Of a stretch of DNA of 34,453 nucleotides, positions 16,337 to 24,233 are shown piece after piece. Both the position numbers and the translations under genes were made by a program. This DNA is from Micrococcales bacterium UBA7472 (GTDB lineage: Bacteria > Actinomycetota > Actinomycetes > Actinomycetales > Microbacteriaceae): contig DLOY01000077.1 in the NCBI GenBank assembly GCA_002478545.1, positions 1 through 34,453 on the forward strand, written 5' to 3'. The first letter of the stretch is position 1, and each line of letters opens with the position of its first letter. The notes beneath the pieces were generated by a model, which was given only the letters and a program-made list of their open reading frames with translations, was not told where the DNA came from and did no database searches.

Positions 16337-18142
16337 ATGAGCAAATTAAATGCGATGTCACTGCGGGCCTTGAGCACTGTTTTGCCAAGGGCAACTGCTA
16401 GAAAGATCTACTTTTTTGCAGGGGCGCGAATCTTGGCAAACCTCCTAGACATAGTTGGCCTGGCAGGAATCGCCTTGCTGGCGACATCATTTGGAGCCTT
16501 TGCATCTGGTGGTGGCTCCGTCGCCCCCCTGAATCTTCCGATAGTCGGAACATGGGTCATCACAGAACTTCAGGCTGTCTTCATAGCCCTAGTAATTGCT
16601 GCAACCTTTATTCTAAAATCAGGGTTTTCAATTTGGCTGAACCTAAGAACCTCTCTTTTTGTAGCAACGCTGGAAGTCGACCTGTCACGGAAACTTGCGG
16701 CTGACTACTTCTCGGGTGGCAGTGAAGGGCAACGTGGTTTCGGGGACAGTCTTAGTGAATTTCAGAATATCGCCACACACTCAACCACTGCAATATCCGC
16801 CTTCATCAATGCCCGAATCTCATTGATAGCTGAGAGCTCTTTGCTTATTGCAATGGTCGCTTCGTTCGCCTTGATCAATCCAGTGGCCACCTTGGCTATG
16901 TTTGTCTATCTCTGCTCTGTCCTACTTGCCCTGAGCAAAGTCGTCACGCAACGCATTAAACGAAATGGCCTAAATCAACTCCAAGGCTCTGAAATCGCAT
17001 TGGAGTCAAGTCGCGACCTCTTTGGGATTCGCAGAGAAGCCAGGTCCTCCGGTGTTACAAATTTGTGGATTGACAAGTTCACAAAAGGGCGAGCCCAATG
17101 GTCGTCAAGCTCTGCGGTGATTTACACCCTGTCGAGTCTTCCAAGATATGTCATCGAGACTTCTTTGATTTTAGGTATCTTCGCGTTTCTGGCGGGAATC
17201 GTTGTTTTTAGCGATCTTCCATCCCAAGCTGTAACGATTGGTGTTTTCATGGCTGGTGGACTGCGTCTGGTTGCATCTTTGCTACCTCTTCAATCTGCTT
17301 TAAACTCCATGATCGACGGATCTAACCGAGGGCAGCCAGCGCTTGACAGACTCAAGGTGATCGCCAGTCGTTTCGAGACTGATGGGCTGAAGAACTTTGA
17401 GACACCTAAAGACAAGCCACTCGGGCTAAAACTCTCAAATGTGACTTTCGGTTTTGTCGAAAACGCTCCGGCAATTCAGGAAATAAGTTTTGAGATAGAG
17501 CCAGGCAGCAAGGTTGCAATCGTAGGGCCTTCCGGTGCCGGCAAAACAACCTGCTTTGAAATTGCCACAGGCTTCAGGTTCCCAAATTCTGGAACTGTGC
17601 TCATTGATGGACAAGACCCAAGACTCTTGTTGGAGTATGGTCAAGGCGTAATCGGCATCGTTCCGCAGCGCCCGCACCTCATTTCTGGGTCTTTGGCAGA
17701 AAATGTGTCCCTCGCTATTGGCTCACAAACTGACCTGGAGAAGGTCGCCGATTCTCTGCGGTTAGCTGGGCTGCAGTCCTTTACCAGTTCACCTGCTCTT
17801 GCGATGCGGATTGAGCCAGATTCCGGGCAACTTTCCGGCGGGGAAATTCAGCGCTTGGGTATTGCTCGCGCGCTATACCGCGATCCAGGGATCTTGTTCT
17901 TAGACGAGGCAACCAGCGCTTTGGACGCGGAGACGGAAGCGCAAATTTCTAAAGTACTCGACAGTTTGCGGGGCAGGATGACTATCGTTTTAATCGCTCA
18001 CAGACTTTCAACAGTTATGAATTCAGACAAAATCATTTACCTGGACAGTGGTCGAGTCGCTGCGGAGGGTAACTTTTCTGAACTTCAGCACAAAGTTCCA
18101 GACTTTGCTAAGGCAGTTGATCTGATGGGAATCAAGAATTGA
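16337..18142 (+). CDS. ABC transporter, fused permease-ATPase (MsbA/PglK-type lipid-linked glycan flippase)
   Basis: A half-transporter of 601 residues that would dimerise to export or flip a lipid-linked sugar. The N-terminal ~320 residues hold about six hydrophobic segments. The nucleotide-binding domain has Walker A GPSGAGKTT at 397-405, a Q-loop region (VPQRPHLISGSLAENV), signature LSGGE at 499-503, Walker B ILFLDEATSALD around 519-530 and the H-loop IAHRLST. The location inside a glycan locus suggests a PglK/Wzk-like flippase. The start is taken as ATG 16337; an in-frame TTG at 16313 would add eight residues. It is transcribed divergently from the minus-strand run, and its 3' end overlaps the convergent GT2 gene by 11 bases. 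A truncated homologue of its C-terminus occurs at 32697-33011. Confidence 0.9.
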   Translation: MSKLNAMSLRALSTVLPRATARKIYFFAGARILANLLDIVGLAGIALLATSFGAFASGGGSVAPLNLPIVGTWVITELQAVFIALVIAATFILKSGFSIWLNLRTSLFVATLEVDLSRKLAADYFSGGSEGQRGFGDSLSEFQNIATHSTTAISAFINARISLIAESSLLIAMVASFALINPVATLAMFVYLCSVLLALSKVVTQRIKRNGLNQLQGSEIALESSRDLFGIRREARSSGVTNLWIDKFTKGRAQWSSSSAVIYTLSSLPRYVIETSLILGIFAFLAGIVVFSDLPSQAVTIGVFMAGGLRLVASLLPLQSALNSMIDGSNRGQPALDRLKVIASRFETDGLKNFETPKDKPLGLKLSNVTFGFVENAPAIQEISFEIEPGSKVAIVGPSGAGKTTCFEIATGFRFPNSGTVLIDGQDPRLLLEYGQGVIGIVPQRPHLISGSLAENVSLAIGSQTDLEKVADSLRLAGLQSFTSSPALAMRIEPDSGQLSGGEIQRLGIARALYRDPGILFLDEATSALDAETEAQISKVLDSLRGRMTIVLIAHRLSTVMNSDKIIYLDSGRVAAEGNFSELQHKVPDFAKAVDLMGIKN

Positions 18143-18800
18143 ACCTCTCCAAATAGCTCTTACTTGAGACTACTCGCCATAGACCCTTCACGATAGAAAT
18201 ATTGGCAGTGACCGTTTTTCCAAATTTAGACTTTCCTGAAATTCTCGGAAGGCCCTCAATTGCAAAATTCACAATCAGACGCTGGGAACGAGAGAAAGCA
18301 AATGCCAGTCCGCTTCCGATAGTGCCCTTCAAGGTAGTTGAGATGTCGCAGGAAATACAGCTGAGACGATAGCCCTTGAGACCGCACATGGGGTCGACGA
18401 TTCCATGCAATTTTCTTGCGTACAGGGCGAACACTCGTTCTGCAAATCTTTTTCTGCCTGGACGCGAGCCTACGGCAAGATCGGCGCCCTGAGAGAGCAT
18501 GGCAATTGCAGAACGCACATCAAGGTCCGAATGCTGGCCATCGGCATCGCATGTGACGGCAAATTCATAGGAATTAGCAATCGCCCAAGAGATTCCTGCA
18601 GCTAAAGCAGAGTCATAGCCCTGATTTTGCCCTAGACGCATGACGAAACTTCCGCAGAGTTCGGCGGTATCCGCGGTTCGATCCTCGGAACCATCGTCCA
18701 CGACGAGGCAGTCGAGACCTCTGAGTTTCGCAAGCACCTTCGGGAGGTTTAATTCCTCATTGAAAGCCGGGATGACTACTAAAGCGCTAGATCGTCCCAT
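18132..18800 (-). CDS. Glycosyltransferase family 2 (DPM1-like, no membrane anchor)
   Basis: A GT-A domain of 222 residues. It shows ALVVIPAFNEELNL at the start, LVVDDGSEDRT and VTCDADGQHSD, the DxD region, then AVGSRPGRKRF and DPMCGLKGYR. This is the polyprenyl-phosphate or simple glycan GT2 pattern. There is no C-terminal hydrophobic pair, unlike the 15284-16228 enzyme. The ATG at 18800 has GGGGAG 8 bases upstream and overlaps the end of the NeuB-like gene by 22 bases. It is therefore coupled to the synthase and may transfer its product; that is inference. Its 3' end overlaps the ABC transporter gene, which runs the opposite way. Confidence 0.87.
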   Translation of the reverse strand: MGRSSALVVIPAFNEELNLPKVLAKLRGLDCLVVDDGSEDRTADTAELCGSFVMRLGQNQGYDSALAAGISWAIANSYEFAVTCDADGQHSDLDVRSAIAMLSQGADLAVGSRPGRKRFAERVFALYARKLHGIVDPMCGLKGYRLSCISCDISTTLKGTIGSGLAFAFSRSQRLIVNFAIEGLPRISGKSKFGKTVTANISIVKGLWRVVSSKSYLERFNS

Positions 18801-19843
18801 ATAATGTTCTCCCCTAGCTGCTTGGGAACAAGCAGCTTCTTGCCGATAACCAATTCCAGATCCTGTGGACCTATAGAACCTTTAGGTGCTGGGCGCAAGA
18901 CCTCTATCATCTCCCGGGTGAGAACCTGGCCAGCCATTAGCGAAGTTGAGGCACGAATCGAACGGCGCTGAAGCACGACAGTCTCGATCTCATTCTCCTC
19001 TACTCGCTTTATGCCATCTCCTAATGATTCGTGCAGTTCCAAAGACGCTTGCACCATTGCCTTCCATGTCTCTGGATTCATGGAAAATTTGTGGTCAGGG
19101 CCATTTCTGTGGTTGTCGTCAGTGAAGTGCTTCTCGAAAACTCTTGCGCCAAGCGCTTGCGCGCCTAGAACTGTCGAATGTCCCAATGTGTGATCACTTA
19201 GACCTAACACTAGATCGGGGAAAAGCCTTGAGTAGGTCGACAGGACATTCAAATTTATGTACCTGAAATTTGAATCATCTGCGGTGTAATTTGTATTGCA
19301 CTGCATAATCACACCCGCCGCGTTTGTTGATAACACGTTGATGCTCGCCGCAACCTCCTCTAAAGTCGAAGCCCCGGTGGCAAGAATCCAAGGTTTGCCT
19401 GAAGACGCAATGTGGGCCAGAAGCTCGTGATAGTTAAGGTCTCCCGAACCTATTTTGTATGCTTCGACGAATGGGTCGATCAGGTTCGCCAATTCGATTG
19501 AATAGGGAGTGGACATGAATCTGATGCCGGCCTCCTTAGACGCTTCTGCAAGAGTTTGCGTCCATTCCTGATTAATCGCAGCGTCTTCGTATACCTCAAA
19601 GACCGATTTCGTCCACGACGCTTGATGGCTTTGCTGCCTCCCAAGGGACTTAAAGCCGAAATCAGAGACTAGGCCAGCTGCCGTGAAATGTTGAAACTTG
19701 GCCGCATCAGCACCCGCATCAGCGGCACGTCTGATGAGATCGATGGCTCTCGATAATTCACCATCGTGGTTCGCGGCAATGTCAGCAATGAAATAAGGTC
19801 GGCTGCTAGGCTCTGAGAGAATCTCGTTTATGCTTCGAATCAA
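18779..19843 (-). CDS. NeuB/SpsE-family nonulosonic acid synthase with C-terminal SAF domain
   Basis: It condenses phosphoenolpyruvate with a hexosamine-derived aldose to give a nine-carbon keto acid of the sialic, legionaminic or pseudaminic type. The 354-residue length fits. The TIM-barrel part has FIADIAANHDGE near 18-29, DAAKFQ at 46-51, FMSTPYSIE, YKIGSGDL and ILATGAST. GLSDHTLG and EKHFTDD carry conserved barrel residues. The C-terminal SAF (antifreeze-like) domain starts near 290 with RRSIRAS and includes GSIGPQDLELVIGKKL. The first motif reads IADIAANH rather than IAEIGVNH, so it may be SpsE-like rather than true NeuB. The start is TTG at 19843 with AGGAAA upstream. The sugar made is not determined. 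Confidence 0.87.
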   Translation of the reverse strand: MIRSINEILSEPSSRPYFIADIAANHDGELSRAIDLIRRAADAGADAAKFQHFTAAGLVSDFGFKSLGRQQSHQASWTKSVFEVYEDAAINQEWTQTLAEASKEAGIRFMSTPYSIELANLIDPFVEAYKIGSGDLNYHELLAHIASSGKPWILATGASTLEEVAASINVLSTNAAGVIMQCNTNYTADDSNFRYINLNVLSTYSRLFPDLVLGLSDHTLGHSTVLGAQALGARVFEKHFTDDNHRNGPDHKFSMNPETWKAMVQASLELHESLGDGIKRVEENEIETVVLQRRSIRASTSLMAGQVLTREMIEVLRPAPKGSIGPQDLELVIGKKLLVPKQLGENIIWDDLAL

Positions 19844-19870
19844 TTAACTATTTCCTAACTTTAAGAGTTG

Positions 19871-20752
19871 CTAGAGGCGGTACTCATCGGCCACCTCTTG
19901 AACTATCTCAAGTATGTCAGGAGCGTCTAAGTCCAGAGCCTGATAAAAGCGGCTCGAATTCATGCCCATGTCTGTTGGCCTCGGGGCCTGGAGAAACTTA
20001 GCGTCTTCAAGACGAATTGGATGCATAAAGCCGGTATCAAGTCCTAGTCTTTCCGCGAAAGCAAAATCAAAATCAGCCTTCGACATTGACCCCTTGCAGC
20101 CGACGTTATACAAGCCAAAAAGCCCGACCTCTATAGCGGAGCTGATGTAACGAGCCAGCCTGGCAATCGAGACTGGGCTGAAGTAAACATCATTCAGGAC
20201 TTCCACGTGCGTGTCACCTAGCTTGGAATTCTTCACAATCCAATCCGTCAGGCTTTCGCGGTGCGAAACCTTAGAGCGACCGACAAAGTTTGTTCGCAGG
20301 ATCAGGTCCACTTTTTTGTCAAGATAGAGTTCTGAGAGCCACTTGGTAGCGGCGTAAATGTTGACTGCAGAAACATCAGACTCATTTGACGGTCCGGGAT
20401 TCGTGTATAAGTGGTCTGTAGAAATTTCGACCCAGCGAACTGACGCATTTGGAAAGTTGCTTCGAAACGACGAAAAGTTCGCAGCCAGATGGGAATTGAT
20501 TTTGATCGCTCGCTGGGGGTCAAGCTCACATTCTTCTACACTCGTCAACGCGACCATGTTGAGGACCACCTCGCACCTTGAAGCATGAATAGCCTGCCAA
20601 AGCTGCTGATGGTCAAATGGGTCTGCTTGGAGGCCTGCTAATCCGTTTCCCTTACTCATAGTGGTAACTTGGAAACCCCGCGAAGTAAGTTCAGGAACAA
20701 CTGTCGACCCGAGAAGGCCGCCAGCTCCAAGAACCAAAATTCGCACCTTCAA
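19871..20752 (-). CDS. RmlD-like sugar nucleotide reductase (SDR)
   Basis: An extended SDR of 293 residues resembling dTDP-4-dehydrorhamnose reductase. The Rossmann motif VLGAGGLLGS lies at 7-16, MVALTSVEECE at 66-76, STDHLY in the middle and IYAATK supplies the Y-x3-K pair. VLNDVYFSPVSIARL in the C-terminal half also fits RmlD. The start is TTG 20752 or GTG 20746; both are possible. It is co-directional with the NeuB-like gene 27 bases further on, and divergent from the SpsF gene with only about 24 bases between start codons. It probably supplies a reduction step of the nonulosonate-like pathway, but no partner dehydratase is adjacent. Confidence 0.82.
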   Translation of the reverse strand: MKVRILVLGAGGLLGSTVVPELTSRGFQVTTMSKGNGLAGLQADPFDHQQLWQAIHASRCEVVLNMVALTSVEECELDPQRAIKINSHLAANFSSFRSNFPNASVRWVEISTDHLYTNPGPSNESDVSAVNIYAATKWLSELYLDKKVDLILRTNFVGRSKVSHRESLTDWIVKNSKLGDTHVEVLNDVYFSPVSIARLARYISSAIEVGLFGLYNVGCKGSMSKADFDFAFAERLGLDTGFMHPIRLEDAKFLQAPRPTDMGMNSSRFYQALDLDAPDILEIVQEVADEYRL

Positions 20753-20776
20753 ATGTTAGCGGCAGAAAGTGATCTG

Positions 20777-21568
20777 ATGAGTGAAATCCCTCGGGTGCTT
20801 GCAATCGTACAGGCTAGGCAAGGTTCAAGCAGGCTTCCAGGGAAATCTTTGGCCCGAATTGGCCCAGGTGAAGAAACACTATTGGAAGCGGTAATCGCGA
20901 GGCTCAAGCTGTGTCGCGAAGTACATCAAATTGTTATCGCTACAACGACGAACATGGAAGACGACGCTATTGAAGCCGTCGCAACTGAGCTTGGAGTTTC
21001 CGTTTATAGGGGCAGCCAGGATGACGTCCTGGCGAGGTACTTTCATGCCGCGAGCCTCAATTCGGCAGACGTGATAGTTCGTATAACCGCTGATGACCCA
21101 TTTAAGGATCCTCTAGCTATCGACGAGATGATCAAAGTGTTCGAAGCGCGAAAATTGGACTATTTGGCGAATAACTTTGACCCGTCTTTGCCGGAAGGGT
21201 TAGACATAGAAGTGATTTCGTTTAAAGCACTTCAGGCATCTTTCAACCAAGCTGGTAAAGCTTATGAGAGAGAGCATGTCACTCAGTGGATACGCAATAG
21301 AAGCAAGCAGAAGTTTAGGATTGGGGGTTTCGAGTTGAAGGAAATTTGGCCAGAATGTCGTCTGACAGTTGACCACCCAGCCGATATGGACTTCACCCGC
21401 CAAGTTCTGAACACCATACCCCAGGGAATTATGCATCAGACCGCAGATTTACGTGATTTACTTCTTGCGAGTCCATCTCTAATTGCTCTCAATCTTGGGG
21501 TTGCTCAAAGAAATGAAGGCTTAGAGTTGAGCAAGAAAAACTCCAAGGAGGAGACTGTTGAGCTTTAG
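20777..21568 (+). CDS. SpsF-like (acylneuraminate-type) cytidylyltransferase
   Basis: A CMP-sugar or related nucleotidyltransferase of 263 residues in the SpsF/CMP-NeuAc synthetase family. The motif VQARQGSSRLPGKSL (residues 11-25) is the CTP-binding loop, SVYRGSQDDVLARY (75-88) is diagnostic for SpsF and VRITADDPF (101-109) contains the metal-binding aspartates. I prefer ATG 20777 because the family begins a few residues before the loop; the frame is open upstream through 20753 into the divergent SDR gene. It overlaps the aminotransferase gene by 11 bases. It would activate the product of the NeuB-like synthase. Confidence 0.85.
   Translation: MSEIPRVLAIVQARQGSSRLPGKSLARIGPGEETLLEAVIARLKLCREVHQIVIATTTNMEDDAIEAVATELGVSVYRGSQDDVLARYFHAASLNSADVIVRITADDPFKDPLAIDEMIKVFEARKLDYLANNFDPSLPEGLDIEVISFKALQASFNQAGKAYEREHVTQWIRNRSKQKFRIGGFELKEIWPECRLTVDHPADMDFTRQVLNTIPQGIMHQTADLRDLLLASPSLIALNLGVAQRNEGLELSKKNSKEETVEL
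21545..21551 (+). promoter_or_regulatory. Strong ribosome binding site for the TTG start of the DegT gene
   Basis: AAGGAGG lies 6 bases before TTG 21558, inside the end of the SpsF gene. The near-perfect site explains efficient use of a TTG codon and supports coupling of the two genes. Confidence 0.75.
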
Positions 21569-22760
21569 GGTCAATGGCAACGAGGAAAAATACTTACTCG
21601 AAGTTTTGAGCAGCGACTTTCGAAGCTCGAGTGGGTCAAGAATGACCAAAAAGCTGGAAGCGAAATTTGCCGAGGTTTTCGACTCAAACTTTGCCATTAG
21701 CTTCTCAAATGGAACAGCGACAATGCATGCAGCTCTTGAGGCAGCTGGGGTAGGTCCTGGCGACGAAGTTATTGTCCCGCCTTTGACCATGTCTTCGACA
21801 ACGTTTGCGGTACTACAAGCTAATGCAACACCGATATTTGCCGATGTGGACAGGGCCACATTTCAAATTTCTGCTGAGTCGATAAAGTCCAACATTACCC
21901 CAAGAACGAAGGCTGTGATTACCGTTTCTCTCTACGGGCTTGCCCCGAACTTGGTTGAAATTCGCAAGATTTGCGATGAGAACGGCCTGTTTTTGCTTGA
22001 AGACAATGCAGAGTGCTACTTGTCGGAAATTGACGGTAGAAAAGTTGGGACCTTTGGAGACGCTGCGAGTTACAGTTTTCAGAGCTCCAAACACCTCACC
22101 TCGGGCGAAGGTGGCATGATTATTTGTGATGATGAGAATTTGGCTGACAAAATTCGTAGAATACAGTCACTCGGCTATGCAGGCGTCAGCGCCTCGGCTC
22201 CGAAAATTTCAAAAAACGACATTCAACACCCGGACTACTCTCGCCATGTCTCTATGGGTTGGAATTATCGCCTCGGAGAACTACCTGCAGCTGTGGCTCT
22301 AGCCCAGCTTGAGAGAATCGATGAATTGGTTAGCGCTCGTGTTGAGGCTGCCAAGGAATACAATAACGCCGTGGAAGGTTTTGAGCACATTCTGACCCCT
22401 CAATTCACTCCCCCTAGCCATACAAACTCGTATTGGACCTGGACAGGCGCCCTGAATCTGGAAACTGTAACATGGGAAGATTTCCGGAGAAAATTCTTGG
22501 AACTAGGTGGTTCTCCATTCTATGCGGCCTGGAAGCTTACATACCTGGAGCCGATGTTCACTGAACGGACCTTGCTGGGTCGTGAGAAATTTATTTCCAA
22601 CGATAATTTAGGTAGGTACTCTCGAGGACTGTGCCCAAACGCGGAGTGGCTGCAAAAACGTATCTGTCAATTCAAAACTAACTTATGGTCCCCAAGCGAG
22701 AGACAGGGGCAAGCTGAAGCGCTTAGAGCTACCTTGGAATTTTTCAATTCCGAGAAGTAG
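21558..22760 (+). CDS. DegT/DnrJ/EryC1/StrS family PLP-dependent sugar aminotransferase
   Basis: A cytosolic aminotransferase of 400 residues that would aminate a keto-sugar nucleotide using glutamate. SFSNGTATMHAAL near 48-60 binds the PLP phosphate, EVIVPPLTM follows, LLEDNAECY at 146-154 includes Asp149, and SFQSSKHLTSGEGG holds Lys178, the Schiff-base residue. The GWNYRLGELPAAVAL segment is also typical. The start is TTG 21558 behind a strong AAGGAGG site. The gene follows spsF on the plus strand and its 3' end overlaps the convergent aldo/keto reductase by 17 bases. A role in making the amino group of the nonulosonate precursor is likely, from context. Confidence 0.92.
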   Translation: MSFRVNGNEEKYLLEVLSSDFRSSSGSRMTKKLEAKFAEVFDSNFAISFSNGTATMHAALEAAGVGPGDEVIVPPLTMSSTTFAVLQANATPIFADVDRATFQISAESIKSNITPRTKAVITVSLYGLAPNLVEIRKICDENGLFLLEDNAECYLSEIDGRKVGTFGDAASYSFQSSKHLTSGEGGMIICDDENLADKIRRIQSLGYAGVSASAPKISKNDIQHPDYSRHVSMGWNYRLGELPAAVALAQLERIDELVSARVEAAKEYNNAVEGFEHILTPQFTPPSHTNSYWTWTGALNLETVTWEDFRRKFLELGGSPFYAAWKLTYLEPMFTERTLLGREKFISNDNLGRYSRGLCPNAEWLQKRICQFKTNLWSPSERQGQAEALRATLEFFNSEK

Positions 22761-23637
22761 ACCAGTTCGTCGGATTTGCCTCATATTCGGATAGCTCTAT
22801 TTTTGCTAGAGCCCTGTCAAGCTCCATCACGACATCTGCATCCGCAATCGGCATGACCGGGACTAGCAAATCTAGCTCGGCGTGACTACTCACCCCTACT
22901 ACGACGTGGGGCGAATGCTTAGATCTTGCAGCGTAGTCAACAAGAAGAGCATTTGCCGAAACTTCTAGATCTAACGACAAGGCATTGACGGCTAACCTGG
23001 CCAGTTCAATTGAAGGCAAATTATGGGAGTTCCTCAATTTGGATTTGGCGGTAAGCATTCCCTGCATAAATACACTTCTAACTTGAATTTCGAACCCCAA
23101 ATCCACGAGCTGTTCAACTTGCCTAGACTCCAAAAGTCCCTTCATTAGTGGGTTGAAAGGGAGCTGGATGACTCCATTTTTAAGTCCCAGCTCTAAGATC
23201 GCGTCCAACTCATCCAAGCTGTAAACGCTAAATCCAAACTTTTCCAACCGCCCGTCATAAAGCGCACTCTCCAGCGTCCTCAACTCCTCAACTAACCCGT
23301 TCCCGGCATGGAGGACAGAAGTATGAAGGAGGTAACTCCAAATCGAGGGGGAATTCAACCTTCGCATGCTGGATTCCAATTGAACAATTGCGGGCTCGTT
23401 GCCAAAGGACCACTTTGTTTGAATTGCAATCGAGTTCAAATTGCAATGGTTCGAAATGGCAAGTTCAGCATCACCATAAACAGGCGCTGTGTCTAGACTT
23501 GTGATCCCAAGTTCAAATGACCGATCTAAGACGATGCTCGGATTTGTGAAGGATGGTTGCCCTGTATTCAAGCGTTCGGCGCCGTACTTTCGAGTGAGTT
23601 GTGCGGTTCCAAGAATGACCTTATCTAAATTAGGCAT
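22744..23637 (-). CDS. Aldo/keto reductase
   Basis: A TIM-barrel NADPH-dependent oxidoreductase of 297 residues. The catalytic tetrad is visible: Asp49 and Tyr54 in LDTAPVYGDAE, Lys75 in QTKW and His105 in LLHTS. VVVGVSSHAEL near the C-terminus matches the cofactor-binding region. AKRs of this kind commonly accompany SpsF/SpsE-type genes in polysaccharide loci, so it may reduce a keto sugar for the nonulosonate-like module. The ATG at 23637 has AAGG immediately upstream. It is transcribed alone, converging on the DegT gene with a 17-base overlap. Confidence 0.87.
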   Translation of the reverse strand: MPNLDKVILGTAQLTRKYGAERLNTGQPSFTNPSIVLDRSFELGITSLDTAPVYGDAELAISNHCNLNSIAIQTKWSFGNEPAIVQLESSMRRLNSPSIWSYLLHTSVLHAGNGLVEELRTLESALYDGRLEKFGFSVYSLDELDAILELGLKNGVIQLPFNPLMKGLLESRQVEQLVDLGFEIQVRSVFMQGMLTAKSKLRNSHNLPSIELARLAVNALSLDLEVSANALLVDYAARSKHSPHVVVGVSSHAELDLLVPVMPIADADVVMELDRALAKIELSEYEANPTNWSTSRN

Positions 23638-24233
23638 CCTTACACTCTAATCCGCAAATCGACTGTCTCGGTTTCGAGGTTGGGATATACAGAAACTACT
23701 CAATTTCAAAATGTAGTCCAGGGGAATGCTTAGTCACATCTTGCAAGTTCTCTTAGCTTCTGTTCTGCTGGGTCTGGAATTAACGAGATTAGCTTCTTAG
23801 TCTGTTCCTCTTGAGGGTTCTTATGGATCTGGTCAAGGTCTCCGATTCCATCTAGCTTTCCTCGCTTCCTATAGACGATGTGGTGAGTGAGCGCGCCCAA
23901 AACCACAAAGTGGTGAGAGAAAGCGGGCGAGCTTACTTCAACTCAGTTTGGAACTCTATCATTAGGTTAGAAATCGGCCCTGAACTGATACGTCAAAGGT
24001 GCTGGTTGGCCCGTCGGCAATTCGGGGGTCGAGTTGCTTGTGATGGCACTTGCGCTGAACTTCAGAATAATTTCGAGGCTTTGCTAAGGTCAATCAGCTT
24101 ATCGGAATGGAGAATTTAGCAACGTCCGAGAGTTTTTAGCTTTTTCTGCTGACCAGCGACCTTTTGCCCTACTTGCTATGGATGTTTATGATACTTTTGC
24201 GTTAACGTTCTTGCCTTACTGCTTGCCCTTCCC
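23638..24233. other. Intergenic region of about 600 bases, mostly without recognisable genes
   Basis: This is by far the longest gene-free stretch in an otherwise tightly packed locus. It contains one minus-strand frame that looks protein-like (listed separately at 23730-23942) and a plus-strand frame at 23880-24119 that I do not accept. I see no tRNA, inverted repeat or terminator that would explain its length. It probably is a decayed remnant between modules. Confidence 0.6.
23730..23942 (-). pseudogene. Possible gene remnant or small ORF of unknown function
   Basis: A minus-strand frame open for 70 codons to a TAA at 23730; an in-frame TGA lies just upstream (23945-23943). It has no ATG. 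A GTG at 23906 would give 58 residues. The C-terminal part is charged and helix-like (KNPQEEQTKKLISLIPDPAEQ), with ordinary codon use, and looks like the tail of a once longer protein. I do not recognise the family. It could also be chance. Confidence 0.3.

Noticed and set aside
23880..24119. Plus-strand frame of 79 residues in the 600-base gap
   Set aside because: No ribosome binding site, many Cys/Arg/Trp residues typical of chance frames and no recognisable motif; it also lies partly opposite the more protein-like minus frame.
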